From the NCBI GenBank assembly GCA_009392675.1, contig VFFY01000226.1, positions 1 through 5,039 on the forward strand: a stretch of DNA of 5,039 bases. Direction: 5' to 3'. The DNA is from SAR202 cluster bacterium. GTDB lineage: Bacteria; Chloroflexota; Dehalococcoidia; Lucifugimonadales; UBA826. Shown here piece by piece: positions 1-5,039 of the stretch. The stretch's first letter is position 1, and each line of letters starts with the position of its first letter. A program made the translations under genes and the position numbers. The notes below the pieces were generated by a model. It had not been told where the DNA came from. It ran no database searches and worked only from the letters and a program-made list of their open reading frames with translations.

Positions 1-1
1 A

Positions 2-100
2 AACAACAGCGGTGGTAACTTCAGCGGCGGAAATAGCGGCGGTGGTTTTAACAGCGGCAGCAGCGGCGGCGGAAACTTTAGCGGCAACAGCGGCAACTAA
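2..100 (+). CDS. C-terminal end of a protein with a Gly/Ser/Asn-rich tail (5'-partial)
   Basis: The window opens inside a reading frame that runs without a stop to TAA at 98-100. It encodes 32 residues made only of Gly, Ser, Asn and a few Phe, with short motifs such as GGNFSGG, GGGFNSG and GGGNFSGN. Codon choice is strongly patterned (AGC for Ser, GGC/GGT for Gly) and GC content here is about 57%, above the rest of the window. Flexible tails like this, with Phe spaced among Gly, Ser and Asn, occur in single-stranded nucleic-acid binding proteins and in secreted or surface proteins. The folded part lies outside the window, so no function can be assigned. The + strand is preferred because of this frame, its in-frame stop and the same-strand gene that follows. 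The opposite strand would give a Leu/Pro-rich repeat, which is less credible. Confidence 0.6.
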   Translation, partial: NNSGGNFSGGNSGGGFNSGSSGGGNFSGNSGN

Positions 101-116
101 TTTTTGTGAGCCCCCA

Positions 117-146
117 TTTACATTTATTTCCAAAAGCTGGTAAATT
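117..146 (+). promoter_or_regulatory. Possible promoter of the FHA-cyclase gene, nearly leaderless
   Basis: TTTACA at 117-122 (5 of 6 to the -35 consensus) is followed after 18 bp by TAAATT at 141-146 (4 of 6 to the -10 consensus). Transcription would then begin around 152-155, immediately before the ATG at 156. That would fit the lack of a properly spaced Shine-Dalgarno sequence: the only purine run, GGGA at 150-153, is just 2 nt from the ATG. This is a visual match in AT-rich DNA and is weak evidence. The upstream gene ends only 55 bp before the ATG, so read-through from it is the alternative. Confidence 0.25.
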
Positions 147-155
147 ATTGGGACA

Positions 156-1001
156 ATGGCTTATTTAATTGAAATATCGTCTGGCCCCCAACAAGGGGAA
201 CGCCAAATTCTGACTGAAAAACATGTGATTGTTGGCAGGTCTCCGACATGTGATGTGACGATAGATGATCCCTATGTCTCAGGCAACCATATTGAATTTT
301 GGTCTGCAGGTGATATGGCCTTTGCAAGAGATTTAAACAGTTCTAATGGATCCTCTCACAACGGTAATTCTATAAACCCTGCTGATACTCTGACTCTCAA
401 CAGTGGGGATCGTATCGATTTGGCCGAAGGGAAAGCGATAATCGTCGTTCTTCAAGAAGTAGCGGATGCCAAAAACACCTCAGCTCCACCCAGTGGTACG
501 ATCACATTTTTATTTAGTGATATGTATGGTTCAACAAATTTAGTTAACGAGCTCGGGGATATAAAATTCAGAGAAATATCCAGGACACACGAAGGTGTCC
601 TAGGTGATGCTATAAGAGACCATGACGGTTATATCGTTAAGGAGATGGGAGATGGCTTCATGGCGGCTTTTGCAAGTAGCAGAAATGCCGTGATATGTGC
701 CATGGAAATTCAAAAGTCGCTGAAAATTCTTCGAGCAAAACAGCCTGAATTACCCATAAATGTAAGGATTGGATTGAATACAGGGGAAGCGATATTGGAG
801 AATGGAGATTATTTTGGCAGGGCCGTTAGTGAGGCCGCCAGAATATCTTCCAAAGCAGAAGCGGAGCAGATTTTGATCTCTTCAGTCACGAAGAGAATGG
901 CTGATTCAGCTGGGGATTTGAAATTCGGAGAGGAAATGGAATTCGAATTGAAAGGTCTGCCTGGGGATCACACTGTTTTTGAGGTCTATTGGGAAGAATA
1001 G
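156..1001 (+). CDS. FHA domain-containing class III adenylate/guanylate cyclase
   Basis: A 281-residue soluble protein with no signal peptide or membrane segment. Residues about 1-100 form an FHA domain: G27-R28, S42..H45, and the DLNSSNG segment at 59-65 followed by N69-G70. FHA domains bind phosphothreonine peptides, so activity is probably tied to a Ser/Thr kinase. After a short linker (about 101-112), residues 113-279 form a class III nucleotide cyclase catalytic domain that makes cAMP or cGMP from ATP or GTP. Metal-binding D122 lies in FLFSDMYGST and D166 in KEMGDGF. K162 and D218 occupy the purine-specifying positions, a Lys/Asp pair that favours ATP. Transition-state Arg is R229. The partner Asn position is Ser (S225). 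RIGLNTGE (204-211) and the C-terminal ELKGLPG..TVFEVYW pattern match bacterial single-domain cyclases. Both domains are complete and the length is normal. The ATG at 156 is the only sensible start, since the FHA strand begins at residue 2. The gene is convergent with the membrane protein on its right. Family call is secure; activity and nucleotide choice are inferred. Confidence 0.93.
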   Translation: MAYLIEISSGPQQGERQILTEKHVIVGRSPTCDVTIDDPYVSGNHIEFWSAGDMAFARDLNSSNGSSHNGNSINPADTLTLNSGDRIDLAEGKAIIVVLQEVADAKNTSAPPSGTITFLFSDMYGSTNLVNELGDIKFREISRTHEGVLGDAIRDHDGYIVKEMGDGFMAAFASSRNAVICAMEIQKSLKILRAKQPELPINVRIGLNTGEAILENGDYFGRAVSEAARISSKAEAEQILISSVTKRMADSAGDLKFGEEMEFELKGLPGDHTVFEVYWEE

Positions 1002-1023
1002 ATAGCTTTAGGTTAATCTATCT
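1000..1023. repeat. Inverted repeat joining two convergent stop codons; weak terminator candidate
   Basis: AGATAG (1000-1005) pairs perfectly with CTATCT (1018-1023) across a 12-nt loop. The left arm overlaps the TAG stop of the cyclase (999-1001) and the right arm contains the TAG stop of the opposite-strand gene (1018-1020 on the + strand). It is the only hairpin available in the 16-bp convergent gap and could serve both directions. The stem is short, AT-rich and lacks a T-tract on either side, so intrinsic termination would be poor. Confidence 0.25.
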
Positions 1024-2955
1024 GTATCCAGTTGAGATTGTGGCCTTGCCTTTCGTTACCGACTTCCATGTATGCCCACCATAGTTGGCCTTGTAGCCTT
1101 CTTTTGTTCCCCACCAATCAAATAGCAGGTCGTGCCATACTATTGATGCATCAGACGGGACACTTTCTGAAAGTACAATAGCTGGTGCATTCAGATGGGT
1201 GGTTGCTTCTGAATACACTGGATCCCTGGAACCGTAAGTGCTGAGTATGTTTTTCACCGTGAATTCAATCGCGTTTTTGTATTGTGTTTCCTCTATGACA
1301 GTGTCCTGGGCGGAACATAGTAGATTTTGGGCTCCGGTAGTACAGTTACTCAAGTCCAATTCTTCAAGGTAATAGTATTTTTCTGAAAGCGCGTCTTCGT
1401 AGGACATAAAACCCATCATGTAAAGAAAAACGTCGTCAAATTTATAGTGATCAGTATCCAGATTGGTCAACGAAAACACCCCGTCTCCATTGGTTTCTAT
1501 CCTCGCATCTTGCCATTTGTTGTTTGACAATATCTGTACTTTGTGAGGCTTGCCCCTTTCAGTGTCCCATAATGACCCTGTTATTGGATAAGGTCCTTTA
1601 ACGGTAGTGCTATCATCAATATTTTTTCGATCAATTGAATTCCAACTCACGCCACTATTCAGGGGAAAGTTACCATTCCGTGGTCCTATGCCTACCCAAT
1701 GGCCGAACGCCGCGTTTAAACCCTCCATTTCCCCTGCCCATATGATTCCTTTCAACCTAGGATAATCTCTTCCGTCCAAGAATTTTGAAGGGCAACCAAA
1801 TTTTAGATCCTGATAGTCCTTATTTATACTGCCGGATATACCGTGGTTGTTCCACCCGGTCGGATCACATATTGGATCACCATATGTCATGATTCCTTTG
1901 GTGCTATCTGATGTTCGTAAGTAATTTGTATATTCTTTTGTGTTCTTGTTAAATGTCGGTTCATCTGGAACCAGAATAATATGATCTAATACATCGCCGA
2001 AGACATTTAATACTTCTTCACAGGTCTCGCACGTTTTTGGGTTTTGGAGGCCAGACGTGTCGCCGGACCGCACTTTCTTATAGGGCTCTGTACCAAGGGT
2101 CATAAACATTGCGTTTTCTGTTGCCATGAGGTCTGATGATAATGTTGTCACTGGAACCGTTCCTCTTAGACTGGAGTCAACAATTCTTAAGACGCCATCA
2201 TGGAATTGATATGATGCGGCTAGATTATCAAAATCGGTTAAGGTGAGGTCCAGGTCCGTTTTGGAAACACAGGCTCGAGAAAATAAGGCATCGTTGGCTA
2301 TATCATCCCCATGAGTACCATCGTCATAAAGTGTTACAGGAAAGGTCTCTATATTTCCCGTAGCGACAATTTTTGTTGTTTCATCATCAAATATTTTTGA
2401 TGGAAAAAAGCGAGCAGCCTCCGATAATTTATTCTTGTTCATAAATGCTAATTCTTCGATTGAAAGTTTTGGAATTAATGAACTTGAAAAATCACATAAT
2501 CCGATCAATGGAGTAAAAGCCTGGCGTTGGTTGGCAAAATAAGTTGTTGCCGTAGCTTTAGCACTTATAGGTGTTGAGGTGGGGATTGGTGTGTTGGTTG
2601 GTGTAGGAGTACCAGTGGGAGTAGGAATAGGAGTGGGAGGCACTGTGGGGTATGGAGTATATATGGGTACTGGCGTATAAGTTGGAAGTGGGGTATATGT
2701 AGGCACCGGTGTGTAGGTTGGTAGTGGAGTGTAAGTAGGTATAGGACTTGGGTAAGTCAGGATAAGGGTAGTAGCGGATGAAGGTAACCCGGGTTCCGTT
2801 TCCTGATCTTTTTGAGAGGCAACTTGGGTTTCAGATTTAATATCGTCATCGGTTTTTATGTTGTTACCAAGATTTATGATTCCCATAACTAGGAGAGGTG
2901 CGAGCACCACCAACAGGATGGTTAAAGCAATCATAACTACTAAATTAATTTTCAT
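1018..2955 (-). CDS. Membrane-anchored secreted protein with Pro/Thr-rich linker; ectodomain resembles a degenerate metallopeptidase
   Basis: A complete 645-residue protein. Residues 5-28 are a single hydrophobic segment after a short Lys-containing start, with no clear AxA cleavage site, so a signal anchor with the rest outside is likely. An acidic/polar stretch (about 35-57) leads to a Pro/Thr/Tyr-rich stalk at 67-130. The ectodomain starts near 138. Residues 206-225 (VTLYDDGTHGD..ANDALFS) match a Ca-type DDGxxGD motif seen in beta-sandwich domains of secreted proteins. Residues 403-420 (GIIWAGEMEGLNAAFGHW), then SWN (437-439) and YKFDDVFLYMMGF (504-516), recall the order HELGHRW / HW / SPLDLYLMG in a group of secreted putative zinc peptidases. 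Here the HE of HExxH is AA (415-416), so catalysis is doubtful. Eight cysteines (154, 229, 309, 312, 363, 388, 538, 547), including CETC, suggest disulfides. No Shine-Dalgarno is visible before the ATG, but the start fits the anchor exactly. Substrate and role are unknown. The peptidase likeness rests on remembered motif order, not on a search. Confidence 0.85.
   Translation of the reverse strand: MKINLVVMIALTILLVVLAPLLVMGIINLGNNIKTDDDIKSETQVASQKDQETEPGLPSSATTLILTYPSPIPTYTPLPTYTPVPTYTPLPTYTPVPIYTPYPTVPPTPIPTPTGTPTPTNTPIPTSTPISAKATATTYFANQRQAFTPLIGLCDFSSSLIPKLSIEELAFMNKNKLSEAARFFPSKIFDDETTKIVATGNIETFPVTLYDDGTHGDDIANDALFSRACVSKTDLDLTLTDFDNLAASYQFHDGVLRIVDSSLRGTVPVTTLSSDLMATENAMFMTLGTEPYKKVRSGDTSGLQNPKTCETCEEVLNVFGDVLDHIILVPDEPTFNKNTKEYTNYLRTSDSTKGIMTYGDPICDPTGWNNHGISGSINKDYQDLKFGCPSKFLDGRDYPRLKGIIWAGEMEGLNAAFGHWVGIGPRNGNFPLNSGVSWNSIDRKNIDDSTTVKGPYPITGSLWDTERGKPHKVQILSNNKWQDARIETNGDGVFSLTNLDTDHYKFDDVFLYMMGFMSYEDALSEKYYYLEELDLSNCTTGAQNLLCSAQDTVIEETQYKNAIEFTVKNILSTYGSRDPVYSEATTHLNAPAIVLSESVPSDASIVWHDLLFDWWGTKEGYKANYGGHTWKSVTKGKATISTGYR
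2566..2757 (-). other. Region encoding the Pro/Thr-rich stalk (residues 67-130)
   Basis: This stretch encodes 64 residues dominated by Pro and Thr with regularly placed Tyr. Its first half is built from PTYTPx hexamers and its second half from shorter TPxP and PTPT units ending at NTPIPTSTP. Such stalks are extended and often O-glycosylated, and hold an ectodomain away from the membrane. On the + strand the DNA appears as a G/T-rich run of GGTGT/GGAGT words. Confidence 0.85.
2668..2739 (-). repeat. Two tandem 36-bp copies encoding an identical 12-residue peptide
   Basis: The blocks 2704-2739 and 2668-2703 (in coding order, residues 73-84 and 85-96) encode the same peptide, PTYTPLPTYTPV, itself two PTYTPx hexamers. 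Aligned base by base, the copies differ at 9 of 36 positions, and all 9 are third codon positions. A partial, diverged continuation (PIYTPYP) follows at residues 97-103. Confidence 0.9.
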
Positions 2956-3001
2956 AGAAATATCGGTACCAAAACATGTGACTACATTGTCGTTATTCTT
3001 T

Positions 3002-3016
3002 GTTGTAATTTACAAC
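3002..3016. promoter_or_regulatory. Perfect 15-bp palindrome upstream of the membrane-anchored protein
   Basis: GTTGTAA and TTACAAC flank a single central base, giving a perfect 7+1+7 inverted repeat. It lies in the 76-bp gap between the crotonase stop and the start of the downstream gene, 46 bp before that ATG. On the - strand its TTGTAA could act as a -35 box, with GACAAT 18 bp further on (2986-2991 on the + strand) as a poor -10, so a repressor bound here would block the promoter. A loop of one base makes an RNA hairpin unlikely, so a dimeric DNA-binding protein site is the better reading. Chance cannot be excluded for an AT-rich 15-mer. Confidence 0.3.
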
Positions 3017-3031
3017 TTTTTTATTCATTAA

Positions 3032-3832
3032 TTATTCAATGGTGCCCAAAGTCGGTGGGGTATATCTATCTCGAGGATTAGTCCATCCCGAAAAATTTGG
3101 GATTCTTTTTTCTGCAAAGGCCTTTCTGGATTCAATAAGATCATTTTTATCACCATGGTCTTTCAAAGCCGCAGCCAATTGTTCCAGATTTCCAGACACC
3201 CTTGGTTTCATCTCTCTCATCATTTGTGTTGTGTTAACTCTGGATGCGGGAGGTAGAGTCAACATGTGGTTAGCCATAGAAATAGCAGTATCTATTAACT
3301 CATCTGCTTCGACTATCCTGTTTATGAAACCGATTTCATGGAATCTTTTAGCAGTAAATCTGAATCCCATGGCCATTTCTGTTGCTATAGGATGAGGTAG
3401 TTTTGCAATGTGCCCATGGTTATATCCTCCTAACAACCACCTTTTAGCTTCAGACACCTCAAATATAGCCTCAGGTACAGCGATACGCAGGTCGGTTGCT
3501 TCCACGAGCATGAAGCCACCTCCCATCGCATACCCGTTTACTGCGGCGATCACCGGTTTCTCAAGAGAACCATTCATAAGAGGATCTTCGATTGTCGGTC
3601 TTTTCCCGCCGACTATTCCCACTTCTAGTGATTCTTTCATGTCTTCCCCTGCGCAAAAGGCTCTTCCTGTACCTGTAAAGATACCGATTTCTAAATCCTT
3701 CGATTCGCGGAACTCATTCCATGCTTCGGCAAGCTGGGTTCTTATTTCGTATCCGAGAGCATTCAATCGTTCCGGACGGTTAATTCGAACTATGAAAACC
3801 TGGTCTTTCTTTTCCGTTTCTATCAATGACAT
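3032..3832 (-). CDS. Enoyl-CoA hydratase/isomerase (crotonase) family protein
   Basis: A complete 266-residue cytoplasmic protein of normal crotonase length. Family members bind acyl-CoA and stabilise a thioester enolate in an oxyanion hole. The fold signatures are in order: INRPERLNAL (17-26), GRAFCAGEDM (56-65) giving the first oxyanion-hole NH near A61, and VNGYAMGGGF (98-107) giving the second at G105. In rat mitochondrial hydratase the catalytic pair is Glu144 and Glu164. An ungapped alignment places M108 and E128 at those positions, so only the second Glu is kept. This argues against a standard beta-oxidation hydratase and for another crotonase reaction (isomerase, dehydratase or lyase). 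The acyl-CoA substrate cannot be read from sequence. The start is supported by GGAGG 8 nt upstream. The gene diverges from the enolase-superfamily gene across 115 bp, which suggests shared control, and is followed 76 bp later by the membrane-protein gene on the same strand. Confidence 0.9.
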   Translation of the reverse strand: MSLIETEKKDQVFIVRINRPERLNALGYEIRTQLAEAWNEFRESKDLEIGIFTGTGRAFCAGEDMKESLEVGIVGGKRPTIEDPLMNGSLEKPVIAAVNGYAMGGGFMLVEATDLRIAVPEAIFEVSEAKRWLLGGYNHGHIAKLPHPIATEMAMGFRFTAKRFHEIGFINRIVEADELIDTAISMANHMLTLPPASRVNTTQMMREMKPRVSGNLEQLAAALKDHGDKNDLIESRKAFAEKRIPNFSGWTNPRDRYTPPTLGTIE

Positions 3833-3840
3833 TTATGTTT

Positions 3841-3845
3841 CCTCC
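3841..3845 (-). promoter_or_regulatory. Shine-Dalgarno of the crotonase gene
   Basis: Read on the - strand, GGAGG lies 8 nt before the ATG at 3832-3830. It is a full core match and fixes the start of the crotonase. It contrasts with the cyclase and the membrane protein, which show no such site. Confidence 0.75.
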
Positions 3846-3870
3846 ATTGTTCCATTGGGCAGAAGGCTAT

Positions 3871-3886
3871 TTAGTGAATATACTAA
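3871..3886 (-). promoter_or_regulatory. Inverted repeat over a candidate -10 of the crotonase gene
   Basis: TTAGT (3871-3875) and ACTAA (3882-3886) are perfect inverted arms around a 6-bp centre. On the - strand the centre contains TATATT (3882-3877), 5 of 6 to the -10 consensus and about 45 bp before the crotonase ATG. No convincing -35 box is spaced 16-18 bp from it. An operator overlapping the promoter would make sense in this divergent region, but the arms are only 5 bp. Confidence 0.3.
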
Positions 3887-3896
3887 CCTTTCATCC

Positions 3897-3927
3897 TTGT
3901 AATACGATATGCACCACTAACTATGAT
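3897..3927 (+). promoter_or_regulatory. Candidate promoter of the enolase-superfamily gene
   Basis: TATGAT at 3922-3927 matches the -10 consensus at 5 of 6 positions. TTGTAA at 3897-3902 is a fair -35 box, but the spacer of 19 bp is longer than ideal. Transcription would start near 3934, just before the ribosome binding site. This is a visual match only. Confidence 0.35.
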
Positions 3928-3937
3928 TTTATCTTGT

Positions 3938-3942
3938 GGGAG
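3938..3942 (+). promoter_or_regulatory. Shine-Dalgarno of the enolase-superfamily gene
   Basis: GGGAG lies 5 nt before the ATG at 3948. Together with the conserved MKIT-type beginning of the protein it supports that start. Confidence 0.65.
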
Positions 3943-3947
3943 TCATT

Positions 3948-5039
3948 ATGAAAATTACGGGATTAAAAATAAACATATTTTCCTCACAACATAAAAATGC
4001 CAAGAGAAATTGGCTAATAGTTCGAATCCAAACTGATGAGGGAATGGAAGGAATTGGGGAAGCTTCAATGCTTAGTCAAGATCCTATAGTGGCTTCCTTA
4101 CTTGAAGAGTGGGCTGAAAACTATTTGGTTGGCAAGAACCCGATGAATGGTGAGTTGCACTGGACTAGGCTGCATCAGGATAATTTGGGGAGAGGTGGAA
4201 GGTTGTTCTCCACGGCCCTGTCTGGAATTGACATAGCTTTGTGGGATTTACGTGGCAAAATCTTGGGTGTACCTGTGTATGAACTTCTTGGGGGACCTTA
4301 TGCACAGAGATTGAGGGTATATGCAAATGGTTGGTATACAACTCCAGGCACTCCGGAACAAAATGCCGAAGAGGCAAAAAAGGTCGTTGCAATGGGTTAT
4401 ACGGCCATGAAATTTGATCCGTTTGGTAAGAAGGCCCATACCACCATTACACCTGAAGAAGCTCAATTATCTGAGGATAGAGTGGCTGCTGTAAGGGAAG
4501 CGGTTGGACCAAATGTGGACATTCTTGTTGAGGTTCACGCTAGATTCAATGTATACACTGCGGTACATCTAGCAAATAGGATAGAAAAATATAATCCCTT
4601 TTGGTTTGAGGAGCCCGTGTCTCAGGAGAATGTTTCTGAGATGAAGCAGGTTAGATCAAGGATAAATATTCCAGTTGCAACTGGGGAGAGACTTTACTTG
4701 AAGTTCCCGTTTTTTGAATTGGTTAGAAATGAAGCTGTAGACATCCTACAGCCAGATATATGCAACGCTGGGGGTATAACTGAGCTAAAGAAAATAGCCG
4801 GTATGGCTGAAGCTCAGCACATCATGATGGCGCCTCATAACACTAACTCCGCGGTCGGAACGGTCGCTAGTATACATTTGGGCGCGGCAATACCGAACTT
4901 TTTGATTCAGGAATACCATGCGGAATTTTATGAACCTCATTACTTTGAGGTGATTGAAGGATTGCCGAGGCAAAAGGAAGGATATGTGGACCTGCCCTCT
5001 GGACCAGGGCTAGGTATAAGACTGAATGAAGAGTTAATG
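3948..5039 (+). CDS. Mandelate racemase/galactonate dehydratase-like enolase-superfamily enzyme (3'-partial)
   Basis: The frame is open for 364 codons to the window edge. Relatives are usually about 370-400 residues and the closing PSGPGLGIRLNEEL pattern is near their end, so little is missing. Residues 1-115 are the alpha+beta capping domain (EGIGEAS 34-40; SGIDIALWDLRGK 92-104; VPVYELLGG 108-116). Residues about 123-330 are the TIM barrel. These enzymes abstract the proton alpha to a carboxylate and stabilise the enediolate with Mg2+, giving sugar-acid dehydration or racemisation. Metal ligands appear to be E195 (VEVHARFN), E221 (FEEPV) and E247 (TGERL). D270 (QPDIC) and H297 (APHN) form the His-Asp dyad. 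K155 (KFDPFG), H197 and E322 (IQEY) complete the site. The His two residues after the first ligand is typical of galactonate/mannonate dehydratase-like members. The first ligand, usually Asp, is Glu here. A cytoplasmic acid-sugar dehydratase is the best guess, with substrate unknown. The gene diverges from the crotonase. It is absent from stop-bounded gene lists because its stop lies beyond the edge. Confidence 0.93.
   Translation, partial: MKITGLKINIFSSQHKNAKRNWLIVRIQTDEGMEGIGEASMLSQDPIVASLLEEWAENYLVGKNPMNGELHWTRLHQDNLGRGGRLFSTALSGIDIALWDLRGKILGVPVYELLGGPYAQRLRVYANGWYTTPGTPEQNAEEAKKVVAMGYTAMKFDPFGKKAHTTITPEEAQLSEDRVAAVREAVGPNVDILVEVHARFNVYTAVHLANRIEKYNPFWFEEPVSQENVSEMKQVRSRINIPVATGERLYLKFPFFELVRNEAVDILQPDICNAGGITELKKIAGMAEAQHIMMAPHNTNSAVGTVASIHLGAAIPNFLIQEYHAEFYEPHYFEVIEGLPRQKEGYVDLPSGPGLGIRLNEELM

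Noticed and set aside
101..155. TTTTT after the first stop as part of a terminator
   Set aside because: No stem precedes the T-run; the upstream bases are the Gly/Ser repeat and do not pair into a hairpin.
145..327. A 60-codon - strand open frame
   Set aside because: It lies antisense to the conserved FHA domain and has no motif of its own.
2566..2757. Repeated G/T-rich words suggestive of a repeat array or regulatory repeat
   Set aside because: The periodicity is explained by the Pro/Thr/Tyr codons of the stalk. There are no unique spacers between conserved repeats, so it is not CRISPR.
3002..3022. Palindrome followed by six T, resembling an intrinsic terminator on the + strand
   Set aside because: No + strand gene ends near it, the stem is AT-rich with a one-base loop, and on the - strand, where the flanking genes lie, no T-tract follows it.
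3408..3902. A 164-codon open frame on the + strand
   Set aside because: It lies antisense to the crotonase gene, whose motifs are clear, and its translation has no recognisable pattern. The same holds for the + strand frame at 3039-3395.
4165..4973. Several short - strand open frames
   Set aside because: They are antisense to the enolase-superfamily gene, have compositions typical of shadow frames and no ribosome binding context.
1018..5039. A defence, toxin-antitoxin or mobile genetic system
   Set aside because: No nuclease, recombinase, transposase, terminal inverted repeats or toxin-like small genes are visible; the genes are metabolic, signalling and surface types.

Overview
This 5.0 kb window looks like chromosomal DNA from a free-living bacterium, most plausibly a member of Chloroflexota (for example the marine SAR202/Dehalococcoidia type). 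The evidence is circumstantial. A membrane-anchored secreted protein carries a Pro/Thr-rich 'PTPxPT' linker of the kind common in that phylum. An FHA-adenylate cyclase is present, and an enolase-superfamily dehydratase/racemase sits divergently next to a crotonase. Base composition is moderate, roughly low-to-mid 40s % GC by eye, except for a GC-richer low-complexity tail at the left edge. There is no ribosomal RNA, tRNA, transposase, integrase or CRISPR array.

Layout: (1) 2-100, + strand: the last 32 codons of a protein with a Gly/Ser/Asn-rich tail. (2) 156-1001, + strand: a complete FHA + class III adenylate/guanylate cyclase. (3) 1018-2955, - strand: a 645-residue membrane-anchored extracytoplasmic protein, convergent with the cyclase and only 16 bp from it. 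Its linker contains a 12-residue repeat, and its ectodomain looks like a degenerate metallopeptidase-type fold. (4) 3032-3832, - strand: an enoyl-CoA hydratase/isomerase (crotonase) family protein. (5) 3948 to the right edge, + strand: a nearly complete mandelate racemase/galactonate dehydratase-type enolase-superfamily enzyme, divergent from the crotonase across a 115-bp promoter region.

How the genes may work together: the crotonase and the enolase-superfamily enzyme share a divergent control region and both act on carboxylate or acyl-CoA chemistry, so joint catabolic regulation is plausible but not shown. The cyclase and the anchored protein are convergent and need not be related in function. 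No multi-gene defence or mobile system can be supported here. The points most worth a second look are the ectodomain with an apparently lost HExxH site, the peptide repeat whose DNA copies differ only at third codon positions, and the non-canonical active-site residues in the three enzymes.
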